Shown here piece by piece: positions 1 through 6,966 of a DNA stretch of 16,821 nucleotides. Origin of the DNA: SM23-73-3 sp965369445 (GTDB lineage: Bacteria > Zixibacteria > MSB-5A5 > SM1-73); NCBI GenBank assembly GCA_965369445.1, contig CBDUQU010000061.1:1-16821 (forward strand), in the 5' to 3' direction. The notes under the pieces are model-generated. The model did not search any database, was not told the DNA's origin, and saw only the letters and a program-made list of their open reading frames with translations. The position numbers were made by a program, and so were the translations under genes. The stretch's first letter is position 1, and the number at the start of each line of letters is the position of its first letter.

Positions 1-196
1 TCATTCCGCCTACCTCCGATTCAAGGTCACAGGCCTGAACGGCACTGAGGATAGTTCACCGATAGCGTTAATGAAGTATCTCCTTTATACCTGCAATATA
101 CCTCTTTTTCGTCCCTTGGCAAGCAGAATTTACCCCACAGCCGCGCTATCCTCGCCGTCCCGGTCTTCTGTAGGGGTCGCATCCAAAAGAATAGTT

Positions 197-292
197 CCTT
201 CTCCCTTGGGGGAGAAGGTTAGGATGAGGGGGAAGAAGAGGCAAGAAGCGCAAATTCCCCCTCACCTTAATCCTCTCCCCAACGGGGAGAGG
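197..292. repeat. Nested inverted repeat (MITE/REP-like), about 96 bp
   Basis: Each end is a perfect 9-bp hairpin: CCTTCTCCC, loop TTGG, GGGAGAAGG at 197-218, and CCTCTCCCC, loop AAC, GGGGAGAGG at 272-292. The two ends are also inverted copies of each other. Bases 219-234 (TTAGGATGAGGGGGAA) pair with 255-271 with only small mismatches. The whole can therefore fold as one long stem or as a cruciform with two side hairpins, around a purine-rich centre at about 235-254. There is no transposase. This architecture is typical of intergenic REP-type or miniature elements found in many copies per genome. Copy number cannot be judged from one copy. Confidence 0.75.
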
Positions 293-381
293 AGAATTCC
301 ACTTCCATCACAGAAGCATTGCGCTGTCGTCATAGGTCAGGGTTCATCCTGCCCTTCGGTCCTGCCTCGCACTGAGTGCGC

Positions 382-472
382 TTCCCTCGACACTGAGTCT
401 CGGGACGAAGTGCGGCACGAAGTGAGACCTTCCTTCGACACTGAGTCTCAGGACGAAGTGCAGGGTCGAAGG
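382..472. repeat. Two direct copies of a 32-bp palindromic repeat
   Basis: Copies at 382-413 and 430-461 differ at two positions out of 32. Each contains a small palindrome around CACTGAGTCTC. In the second copy it is exact (CTGAG-T-CTCAG), and that copy is framed by inverted 8-mers CCTTCGAC (432-439) and GTCGAAGG (465-472). A related fragment, GCACTGAGTGC, lies just before the first copy at about 369-379. This pattern fits a family of intergenic palindromic elements that has duplicated locally. It has no coding or CRISPR character, since there are only two copies and the 16-bp gap between them resembles the repeat itself. Confidence 0.7.
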
Positions 473-524
473 AAAGGGATTTACCCTGAAGGGCATTCAG
501 CCCCGACCGTTAGCTAACCGGGAC

Positions 525-556
525 AAAAAGGAGCCCCGCCCTTTTGGGGGCGGGGC
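525..556 (-). terminator. Rho-independent terminator of the dcw operon
   Basis: Read on the minus strand, a perfect 9-bp GC stem (GCCCCGCCC at 556-548, GGGCGGGGC at 541-533) with a six-base loop is followed by TCC and then TTTTT at 529-525. No T-run follows the hairpin on the plus strand, so it should act on minus-strand transcripts. It lies about 130 bp after the ftsZ stop and is the only strong terminator-like structure I found between ftsI and this point. This supports a single transcription unit ending here. Confidence 0.75.
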
Positions 557-565
557 CTGTCGCAA

Positions 566-590
566 AGGAATCATCCCAGAGGAATCATCC
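566..590. repeat. Short direct repeat, AGGAATCATCC twice
   Basis: An exact 11-base repeat occurs at 566-576 and 580-590, inside the presumed 3' untranslated region of the ftsZ transcript. It is too short to assign a role. It could be a small tandem duplication. Confidence 0.4.
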
Positions 591-687
591 TAAGAGGAGG
601 TAATGAAGGAACTGAGGAAGATTATTGGTTAGGTCATAGCGTCTCTCGTATAGCAGCAATTTGATTTCAACAACGTCATTTGCACTC

Positions 688-1839
688 TTATCCCCCGTTT
701 TGCTTTCTCAAGAAGGTGGGAACCTCCCAGTCGTCAGTCTGAAAGGACTTCACCTTGCTTCTTTGTAGAACCCTCTGGGGCTCGTCGAACGTTTCCTCGG
801 ACTTCTGCGGACCTTTCTCGAAGACCACCTTACGGGTAGGGAACAGATCCGAGGCCGATTCCGTCTCGATCCCGTCTGCGCCGTTGCCGAATCCGGTGGC
901 GATAACGGTCACCCTGATCTCATCCTGCAGGGTCTCATCTATGACCGCTCCGAAGATGATGTTGGCATCCGTACCTGCTGCTTCGGCTATCAGGGTGGCG
1001 GCCTCGTTTACGTCTAAGAGGCTCATGTTGCTGTTTCCGGTGATGTTGATTAAGACCGCCTTGGCTCCGTTTATGGAGACGTTGTCCAGAAGGGGACTGG
1101 AGATGGCCTGGGTGGCGGCCTCCTTGGCCCGGCTTTCGCCCGACCCGTAACCCACGCCCATCAGCGCATCCCCCATCTCCGACATCACCGTCCTGACGTC
1201 CGCGAAATCCAAATTGATCAGGCCGGGAACCGAGATCAAATCGGAGATGCCCTTGGTGGCCTGAAGCAGGACCTCGTCCGCCATCTTGAAGGAGTCGGTG
1301 AATTTGGTGTCCGGGGTGGCCAGGGCCAGAAGCTTCTGATTGGGAATGATGATCAGCGTGTCCACCTTATCTTTCAGTTCTGCGATTCCGGTCAGGGCGC
1401 GGTTCATCCTTTTCTTTCCCTCGAACTCGAAAGGCTTGCTGACCACTCCGATGGTCAAAGCTCCCTGTTCCTTGGCGATCTCCGCCACCACCGGACATGC
1501 GCCGGTGCCGGTGCCTCCCCCCATTCCGGCGGTCACGAAGATCATGTCCGCCCCTAAAAGCGATTCCGCCACCACGTCCCGGTCTTCCTCGATGGCCTTT
1601 CTGCCGATCTCCGGGCTGGCTCCTGCTCCCAATCCCTTGGTGATGCGAGAGCCGATCTGCAGCCGGTGAGTGGCCTTGCAGTTCTCCAGATCCTGAAGGT
1701 CGGTATTTACGGAGATGAAATCCACCCCCGACAATCCGGCGTCGATCATCCGGTTGACGGCATTTCCGCCGGCTCCGCCCACGCCCGCCACCTTCATCTT
1801 GGCGAAGTTCTCGGCATTGGTATCCAACTCAAAGAACAT
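688..1839 (-). CDS. ftsZ: Cell division GTPase FtsZ
   Basis: FtsZ is the bacterial tubulin that polymerises with GTP into the Z-ring at midcell and recruits the divisome. The 383-residue protein is of usual length. The nucleotide-binding domain has GVGGAGGNAVN near residues 19-28, the tubulin signature GMGGGTGTGACP at 105-116, and the T7 synergy loop NLDFADV at 209-215, which completes the GTPase site of the neighbouring subunit. After about residue 320 comes a short variable linker. The conserved tail DDWEVPTFLRKQ (369-380) is the peptide that binds FtsA and other partners. The ATG follows an excellent ribosome binding site, GAGGGAGGA at 1847-1855. The ftsA stop (a TAATAA double stop) is 29 bp upstream. 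It is the last gene before the terminator hairpin. Identification is secure. Confidence 0.98.
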   Translation of the reverse strand: MFFELDTNAENFAKMKVAGVGGAGGNAVNRMIDAGLSGVDFISVNTDLQDLENCKATHRLQIGSRITKGLGAGASPEIGRKAIEEDRDVVAESLLGADMIFVTAGMGGGTGTGACPVVAEIAKEQGALTIGVVSKPFEFEGKKRMNRALTGIAELKDKVDTLIIIPNQKLLALATPDTKFTDSFKMADEVLLQATKGISDLISVPGLINLDFADVRTVMSEMGDALMGVGYGSGESRAKEAATQAISSPLLDNVSINGAKAVLINITGNSNMSLLDVNEAATLIAEAAGTDANIIFGAVIDETLQDEIRVTVIATGFGNGADGIETESASDLFPTRKVVFEKGPQKSEETFDEPQRVLQRSKVKSFQTDDWEVPTFLRKQNGG

Positions 1840-1868
1840 GGCTGTTTCCTCCCTCTGTTTGTGAATTA

Positions 1869-3095
1869 TTATAGATATTGGGTTAACATATTCTTGACTT
1901 TTCTGAACAATCCTTTGGCCTTCAGGCGGCCGCCCGAGCTTCCCTCCTTAAACTGTTCCCATCCGTACAGAACCAGGCCGACGCCAGTGGAGTAGATCGG
2001 GTTAGTGACTTGCTCCGCCAGGCCACTTACCCCGGTCGGCTTTCCGGTTCTGACCGGGACGTCGAATATCTTTTCCGACAGCTCAACCACTCCCTCCATC
2101 AGCGATCCGCCACCGGTCAAAACGATGCCGGTGGCCAGAAGATCGAAATGGTTGCTCTTCTTTAGCTCCTGCAAAGTCAGGCTTAAGATCTCCTCCATCC
2201 GGGGCTCGATTATGGAGGCCAGCACGTTACGGGAAATCTCCTTGGGTTCACCTCCCCCCAGCGCGGGCACCTGGATCATCTCGTCCGAATCGACTAAGCT
2301 GGAGAGGGCGGAGCCATACGTCTTCTTGATCTCCTCCGCCTGATCCACCGGGGTCCGCAGTCCTATGGCGATGTCGTTGGTGACGTTTTTTCCTCCCAGC
2401 CCTACCACTCCCGTGTGTCTGATGGATCCATCGAAAAAGATGGCGAAATCGGTGGGTCCGCCGCCTAAGTCTATCAGGGCCACTCCCAGTTCCTCTTCGT
2501 CCGGAGAGAGAAGGGCGTAGCTGGAGGCGAGGGGCTGAAGCACCAGATCCTCTACCTCCAGTCCAGCCTTCTTCACGCCCCGGTAAATGTTCTGGGCGGC
2601 GGTGACGGCGCCGGTGACGATGTGAACCTCGGTTTCAAGCCTTACCCCCACCATTCCGATGGGAGCTTTGATTCCGGACTGGTCGTCCACCGTGAACTCC
2701 TGGGGCAGAACATGGATGATCTCCCGATCCATGGGCAGGGCAACGGTCTTGGCGGCCTCGATCACCTTCTCCACGTCGGTGGGGGTAATCTCGTGGTCGG
2801 AGCGGGAGACCGCAATCACTCCCCGGCTGTTGATGCTGCGGATGTGATCTCCGGCAATGCCCACATAGACTGAGTCGACCTTCACCCCCGCCATCATCTC
2901 CGCATCCTCCACCGCGGAGGCAATCGACTCCACGGTCTTCTCCAGGTTGATCACCAGTCCTCTTTTCAAGCCCTCCGACGGCCTGGTGCCGATTCCCACT
3001 ATCTTGGGTTTACCCGTCTCGTCGGTCTCGGAGATGATGGCCGCTATCTTGGTGGTTCCGATGTCTAAGCCCACGATTCTGTTTTCTTCCGCCAT
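1869..3095 (-). CDS. ftsA: Cell division protein FtsA (actin-like Z-ring anchor)
   Basis: FtsA is an actin-family ATPase that tethers FtsZ filaments to the inner face of the membrane. Phosphate-1 motif VGLDIGTTKIA is near residues 8-18, phosphate-2 ALIDLGGGPTDFA near 206-218, and the adenosine loop GIVLTGGGSLM near 323-333. The extreme C-terminus (GLFRKVKNMLTQYL) is an amphipathic helix of the membrane-targeting type, with basic and bulky hydrophobic residues. Phosphate-2 has Pro where most FtsA proteins have Thr (GGGPTD versus GGGTTD). I chose ATG 3095 (408 residues). A GTG at 3101 in the same frame overlaps the AGAGGTGA ribosome binding site and is a less likely start. The gene lies between ftsQ and ftsZ as in classic dcw clusters. 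The ribosome binding site can pair with upstream sequence (see 3100-3118). Confidence 0.97.
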   Translation of the reverse strand: MAEENRIVGLDIGTTKIAAIISETDETGKPKIVGIGTRPSEGLKRGLVINLEKTVESIASAVEDAEMMAGVKVDSVYVGIAGDHIRSINSRGVIAVSRSDHEITPTDVEKVIEAAKTVALPMDREIIHVLPQEFTVDDQSGIKAPIGMVGVRLETEVHIVTGAVTAAQNIYRGVKKAGLEVEDLVLQPLASSYALLSPDEEELGVALIDLGGGPTDFAIFFDGSIRHTGVVGLGGKNVTNDIAIGLRTPVDQAEEIKKTYGSALSSLVDSDEMIQVPALGGGEPKEISRNVLASIIEPRMEEILSLTLQELKKSNHFDLLATGIVLTGGGSLMEGVVELSEKIFDVPVRTGKPTGVSGLAEQVTNPIYSTGVGLVLYGWEQFKEGSSGGRLKAKGLFRKVKNMLTQYL

Positions 3096-3099
3096 GTTC

Positions 3100-3118
3100 A
3101 CCTCTTGATTCCAGAGGT
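3100..3118 (-). promoter_or_regulatory. Hairpin covering the ftsA ribosome binding site
   Basis: On the transcript, ACCTCT (3118-3113), a seven-base loop and AGAGGT (3105-3100) form a 6-bp stem. The downstream arm is the ftsA Shine-Dalgarno sequence, followed by GAAC and then the ATG. Folding would hide the ribosome binding site unless ribosomes finishing ftsQ or another factor open it. The stem is short, so a regulatory role is inferred only. Confidence 0.4.
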
Positions 3119-3154
3119 TAAGGTTTGCTCTGCCAGCGACGTGACCTCAATGGT

Positions 3155-3946
3155 TCAGCGCCTCCCGGAGTTAGATCTCCCGGTGGATCGGGCCAGCACC
3201 ACCTGATGGTTGAACCTGAGGTCTAAGCACGCCAGTTCCCTGGCCTTCTCTTCACCTGCCAGAACTGTTTTCACCCTTCTCCATTTTCTCTCAAAATCAC
3301 CATGCCCCATCATCACCTTAATTCCGGGAAGAAGGTGAAGGGTGACATTGAGCTCGTCATCTAAGTTGATCTCTGCAAGGATCTCCGATGAGGCGGGGTC
3401 GATTCTGGTCACACACTTATAGAACTCCAATGCTTTTTCCACTTTGTGGTTGGCCCATCTCCGGTAGGGTTCCGGCATTCGATCTGACCCCGGTTCTCCC
3501 TTCTTTATCTCTATCCCGCTGACGATGGGGAGGTCGTTCGTCAGGTCCTTCTGGTTGAGAGGAATGATTTCCTGGTCAATCGACAGGCCATAGAATCCGA
3601 GATTCTTGGGGTCGGAACTTGGGCCAGAAAGGTTTACCCACAGCAGAGGCGTTTTCTCTTCCACCTCGACGAGAATGCGGCCAGGCAGTCTTCTCTCGAG
3701 TCGCACCTCTTTGAGCCTTATGTCTTCTTTCAGTCCGTTCTCAACCTCGTCCAAGTCCAGACGGAAAATGTTTTCGTCCAAACACGCTTTGAGTTTCTCA
3801 GTTATTTCATCTGCGGAAACTCTGTTGTTTCCTCTTACTTTGATCTCCGATACACGGAAGTGAGAAGAGTGGCAGGCGTATATGTACACTCCGCTGAATA
3901 TCAATATTACCGCCGTCAAAGAAAGAAAAGCCTTACTCTTCTTCAA
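3155..3946 (-). CDS. ftsQ: Cell division protein FtsQ (DivIB-type)
   Basis: FtsQ is a bitopic membrane protein of the divisome that links early cytoplasmic proteins with FtsB/FtsL and septal wall synthesis. The 263-residue protein has a short basic N-terminus (MKKSK), one membrane segment at about 7-25, and then a POTRA domain at about 30-98 that begins FRVSEIKVRGNNRVSADEI. The FtsQ beta domain runs to about residue 250 and closes with LDLRFNHQVVLA, a typical ending. The start is a TTG at 3944-3946, supported by a strong GGAGGG site (3955-3960) eight bases upstream that lies inside the end of murC, so translation is probably coupled. A basic tail of about a dozen residues follows the last recognisable strand. 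murB and ddl, often found just before ftsQ, are not here. Confidence 0.92.
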   Translation of the reverse strand: MKKSKAFLSLTAVILIFSGVYIYACHSSHFRVSEIKVRGNNRVSADEITEKLKACLDENIFRLDLDEVENGLKEDIRLKEVRLERRLPGRILVEVEEKTPLLWVNLSGPSSDPKNLGFYGLSIDQEIIPLNQKDLTNDLPIVSGIEIKKGEPGSDRMPEPYRRWANHKVEKALEFYKCVTRIDPASSEILAEINLDDELNVTLHLLPGIKVMMGHGDFERKWRRVKTVLAGEEKARELACLDLRFNHQVVLARSTGRSNSGRR

Positions 3947-3950
3947 AGTT

Positions 3951-5324
3951 CTATCCCTCCAGCAACTTTAGGAGTTCTTCTCCGATCTTATACACGTCCC
4001 CGGCTCCCATAGTGATCACCATGTCGTTTTTTCTTACCATCTTTCTCAAGAAAGAAACTGTATCCTGCAACTGGGGAACGAAAAAAGCGTCCTTGTGCCC
4101 GAGTCTTTTTGCGGATTCGCAGACCAAGTCGCCGGTTATGCCGGGCATCGGTTTCTCCCGGGCAGGATAAATGTCGGTTACCACCAGCACGTCGGATTCA
4201 AGCAGCACCTGGCCGAATTCCTCGTGGAAATCCCTGGTGCGGGAGTAGAGGTGAGGCTGAAATACGGCGATGATTCTTCTCTTCCAGCCGGATCTGGCCC
4301 CTTTGAGGGTTGCCTTTATCTCAGTGGGATGGTGGGCATAATCGTCCACCACCATCACACCCCTGGCTTCTCCTTTTATCTCGAATCGCCTGTGTACTCC
4401 CCTGAACTTCTCCAGTCCTTTCCGAATCTTGTCCCAGGGTAGGTCCAGCTCCAGGGCCACACCGATGGCCGCTAAGGAGTTCTTCACGTTGTGGCTTCCG
4501 GGAACTGACAGAGTTATCTTTCCGACAGCCTCTCCTTTGACCTGCACCTTGAAGCTGCTGTGATAGCCGTCGAACTCAAGAGAGGAAGCCTTCAGATCCG
4601 CACCGGCGGAAAGTCCGTAGGTGGTTATGGGTCTTTCTATTCGGGGGATCAAATCTCTCAAGTTCTTCTCGTCCCAGCACAGGATCACCCTGCCGTAAAA
4701 TGGGACCTTCTGGAGGAACTCCGAAAAGGCGGACTTTATCTCCTCGAAGTCTTTGTAGTAGTCCAAGTGCTCCGGTTCGAGTGTGGTCACTACTGCGATG
4801 GTCGGGGTAAGCCACAAAAAGGACCGGTCATATTCGTCCGCCTCGGTCACCATCAATTCGCCGTTACCCAGACGGGCATGGGAACTCAAATTGACCACCT
4901 TTCCTCCCACCACGATGGTGGGGTCCAATCCCCCCTCAGACAGGATTTCACCCACCATCGAGGTGGTGGTCGTTTTACCATGCGTTCCGGCGATGCCGAT
5001 TCCATATTTCATCCGCATCAGCTCGCCCAGCATCTCCGCGCGTCTTATCACCGGAATTCTCCGGTTCTTTGCCGAGATCACCTCCGGGTTGTCCTCCTTC
5101 ACCGCAGAGGAGATGACCACCACGTCGGTTTCCTTGACGTTCTCTCCGGCGTGCTGATGCTGGATCTTTATCCCCAGGTCACCCAGTCTCCGGGTGGTCT
5201 CCGATTGTCTCGCATCCGAGCCGGTGACGTGATATCCTAAATTGAAGAGTATCTCGGCAATGCCGGACATCCCCGCTCCACCAATACCAACAAAATGAAT
5301 ATTCTTTATCTTACTGAATTTCAT
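3951..5324 (-). CDS. murC: UDP-N-acetylmuramate--L-alanine ligase MurC
   Basis: MurC is a cytoplasmic ATP-dependent ligase that joins L-alanine to UDP-MurNAc, the first step of stem-peptide assembly. The 457-residue protein has the UDP-binding GIGGAGMSGIAE near 13-24, the ATP-binding GTHGKTTTT near 113-121, the EADEYDRSF segment near 161-169, GVHRRFE near 309-315, DDYAHHPTE near 327-335 and QPHLYSRT near 356-363. These are all hallmarks of MurC rather than MurD, MurE or MurF. A usual TN-IE-DH stretch reads TTLEPEHLD, with Thr in place of Asn. The ATG at 5324 has only a weak purine stretch upstream (GTTGAAGC), unlike most genes here. The upstream neighbour is the inserted DUF262 gene, 23 bp away, and not murG or ftsW as in typical clusters. 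Confidence 0.97.
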   Translation of the reverse strand: MKFSKIKNIHFVGIGGAGMSGIAEILFNLGYHVTGSDARQSETTRRLGDLGIKIQHQHAGENVKETDVVVISSAVKEDNPEVISAKNRRIPVIRRAEMLGELMRMKYGIGIAGTHGKTTTTSMVGEILSEGGLDPTIVVGGKVVNLSSHARLGNGELMVTEADEYDRSFLWLTPTIAVVTTLEPEHLDYYKDFEEIKSAFSEFLQKVPFYGRVILCWDEKNLRDLIPRIERPITTYGLSAGADLKASSLEFDGYHSSFKVQVKGEAVGKITLSVPGSHNVKNSLAAIGVALELDLPWDKIRKGLEKFRGVHRRFEIKGEARGVMVVDDYAHHPTEIKATLKGARSGWKRRIIAVFQPHLYSRTRDFHEEFGQVLLESDVLVVTDIYPAREKPMPGITGDLVCESAKRLGHKDAFFVPQLQDTVSFLRKMVRKNDMVITMGAGDVYKIGEELLKLLEG

Positions 5325-5347
5325 GCTTCAACTTTTCTGTTTATGTG

Positions 5348-6946
5348 CTAAAACCCCAAGAAATGTTTGACTTTGTTGAAGATCAGTTCTTCTCTCTTTT
5401 CAACAAAATCTTTGAAATTCTCCTCAGTCAGATCCTCTCTTGCTTTGAGAAATAGCTCCTTGAGTTCTGATTTGTTTGAACCAAAGAACACGATATTCTC
5501 ATCAGGGAGTTTGTCGCTTTTCAAGATGTTTCTTGTCTTATTAATCAGCCGAAGATTTCCTACACTGTTTATGAGGTCATTGGGGAATTCTTTTTGTACT
5601 AAATAGCTTTGTGGAAAGATGTGATCTCTTTCTAAGCTCCAACCTCTTTTTCCGGGAATCTCAGAAACTCCATCCTCAATTATATTGAGTACTACATCTA
5701 AGTCATATAACATGTTTCTTGAGAACTCATAATTTACGCCTGTTCTCTCTGCCATGTAGTTACCAATTTCAAGTAATGTGAAACTATCCCCGCATATTTT
5801 CTTATGAATTACATCCAATTTCCCATCAGGGCCGTAAGAGTAGAAACGCATGAAAAAAGACATATACAAATATTGGTGAAGTTGATTTGATTGTCCTTCA
5901 GGCAACTGTTGATGTGGTTGCTGGAAAATAAAATCTATTATAGGAATTAACGCCAAGTCTGATTTTAGAAACCTCTTAGAAAGGATTTTTGCATTTGTTT
6001 TTAAAAATTCTTTTGTGGAAAATAAGGAATGGGCTAGCCCGTCAAATTGACTTTCGAGTTTATTGATATATTTCTTGTCTTTGAGTTTGTCCACATCATA
6101 TTTTGCTCCTTTGTCAAAAAGAACAAAAGATGCTTTAATTATAAAGTCGATATCAAAATCAAACTCACCCGTTCCATTTAATTCATCTACAAGTTCAATA
6201 AATTTTCCTTCCATCTTAGGGATATTTAAAACAATTGTAGAAAAGACCAAATCTGACTTTGTTAATACCATCCCACCTGAGTTTACTCTCACGAAAACCT
6301 CAAGGATATCGTTGTATGACAAATCTTCTTTTACATCCTGAAGAGGCATTTTCTCTTCCATGTTGAATACACGGATAAATCTAACCAAGTTTTTCTTCAC
6401 TATTTTCTTCACTTCATCTGTGTCGCCATCAAATGTTTTATCTACAAATTCTGATATTTCTTCAATATTAAGGTTTACTATTTCTATTGGTCTTACCCAA
6501 TGAGAGTCTTTCTTGGTCTGTTCAGAAGACATAAATTGAAAGAGATATCTCAAGTCATTTTCTTCAACATCAGGATTGCTATCGAGCTTGAAATATAGGT
6601 ACTCGCCATCATAACTTCCCCAAAATCCTAAGTATAGAGATTGCAACCTTTGCTGACCATCTAAAACAAGATAAGGCGACGATTGAATAGGTTCGTCTCC
6701 TGAGATAAGGCGATCACCAGTTTTGTAGTCTTGAGTGAATTTTCTAACTTTCACTTTCAAATTCTCTGGTGGCTTCCAAACGAGGAAGGATCCTATAGGA
6801 TAATCGCTCATTAAAGAATCCATTAATTTGCATATCCTGTTTTGCTCCCACACAAATGAACGTTGAATTGAAGGAAGCCTGTATTTTTCATCTTTTATAT
6901 CTTTGATCACATCATATATTCTTTGAGTCGGTTTTATTTTGCCCAT
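5348..6946 (-). CDS. GmrSD-like DUF262/DUF1524 (HNH) protein, putative DNA-defence nuclease
   Basis: This gene does not belong to the normal dcw set. The 532-residue product starts with a DUF262 domain: RLPSIQRSFVW at about 23-33, the DGQQR motif at 96-100 (nucleotide-binding/NTPase motif of this family) and VFVRVNSGG at 217-225. It ends with a DUF1524-type HNH nuclease: DHIFPQS at 441-447, NSVGNLRLI at 460-468, then Asn and Lys near 473-476. This layout matches single-chain GmrSD-family enzymes such as BrxU and SspE, which restrict modified or phage DNA. The target here is unknown, and the protein is shorter than some characterised members. I chose ATG 6946 because of the GGAGGT site seven bases upstream. 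A longer frame from 7009 would overlap murG and lacks that support. AT-rich composition (17 G+C in the 60 bases from 6061, against 39 in the 60 from 1141 in ftsZ) points to horizontal acquisition. Family assignment is firm, defence function inferred. Confidence 0.88.
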   Translation of the reverse strand: MGKIKPTQRIYDVIKDIKDEKYRLPSIQRSFVWEQNRICKLMDSLMSDYPIGSFLVWKPPENLKVKVRKFTQDYKTGDRLISGDEPIQSSPYLVLDGQQRLQSLYLGFWGSYDGEYLYFKLDSNPDVEENDLRYLFQFMSSEQTKKDSHWVRPIEIVNLNIEEISEFVDKTFDGDTDEVKKIVKKNLVRFIRVFNMEEKMPLQDVKEDLSYNDILEVFVRVNSGGMVLTKSDLVFSTIVLNIPKMEGKFIELVDELNGTGEFDFDIDFIIKASFVLFDKGAKYDVDKLKDKKYINKLESQFDGLAHSLFSTKEFLKTNAKILSKRFLKSDLALIPIIDFIFQQPHQQLPEGQSNQLHQYLYMSFFMRFYSYGPDGKLDVIHKKICGDSFTLLEIGNYMAERTGVNYEFSRNMLYDLDVVLNIIEDGVSEIPGKRGWSLERDHIFPQSYLVQKEFPNDLINSVGNLRLINKTRNILKSDKLPDENIVFFGSNKSELKELFLKAREDLTEENFKDFVEKREELIFNKVKHFLGF

Positions 6947-6953
6947 TTTGTCA

Positions 6954-6959
6954 ACCTCC
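6954..6959 (-). promoter_or_regulatory. Ribosome binding site deciding the DUF262 start
   Basis: GGAGGT on the minus strand lies seven bases before ATG 6946. It is one of the strongest sites in the window. It argues for starting the DUF262 protein at MGKIKPTQ and against the in-frame upstream codon at 7009, which would add 21 residues unlike the family. Confidence 0.7.
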
Positions 6960-6966
6960 AATAGCA

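Larger units (their letters stand above)
2..517 (+). other. Open frame entering from the left edge; possible 3' end of an upstream gene
   Basis: The frame is open from base 2 to a TAA at 515-517. The first 23 codons, before the Met codon at 71, read like the last two strands of a fibronectin type III domain (pattern YLRFKVTGLNG followed by EDSSP). After about codon 45 the frame runs through two repeat families, so that part is unlikely to be native protein. One reading is that a convergent plus-strand gene, perhaps for a secreted protein, ends near the left edge and lost its original stop when repeats arrived. The other is that the frame is open by chance. The fibronectin resemblance rests on about 20 residues and is weak. 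Confidence 0.2.
1..687. other. Gene-poor, repeat-rich region downstream of ftsZ
   Basis: I see no convincing complete gene here. The stretch holds a nested inverted repeat (197-292), two copies of a second palindromic repeat (382-472), a minus-strand terminator hairpin (525-556) and an 11-bp direct repeat (566-590). A plus-strand frame is open from base 2 to 517, but most of it is a read-through of the repeats. Its PSPLGE and LNPLPNGE peptides are the translation of the repeat arms and are not evidence of a protein. Positions 560-687 lie between the ftsZ stop and the terminator and would form the 3' untranslated part of the dcw transcript. Confidence 0.7.

Noticed and set aside
382..461. Possible start of a CRISPR array
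   Set aside because: Only two copies occur, the 16-bp gap is related to the repeat itself, and no cas genes are present.
71..517. Plus-strand open frame of 148 codons starting at an ATG
   Set aside because: Most of it is a translation of the two repeat families, there is no ribosome binding site, and composition and peptide pattern are not protein-like. Only the part before the ATG might belong to an upstream gene.
509..518. Ten-base palindrome GTTAGCTAAC near the terminator
   Set aside because: It is too short to interpret, and it does not extend into a longer inverted repeat or match a recognisable operator.
603..632. Nine-codon plus-strand mini-ORF after GAGGAGG
   Set aside because: The purine-rich site is only two bases from the ATG, too close for good initiation, and nothing follows in frame that would make a leader peptide meaningful.
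1868..1873. Perfect TATAAT on the minus strand just before the ftsZ ribosome binding site
   Set aside because: It coincides with the ftsA end codons and double stop, and no acceptable -35 sequence exists at 16-19 bases, so a dedicated ftsZ promoter is not supported here.
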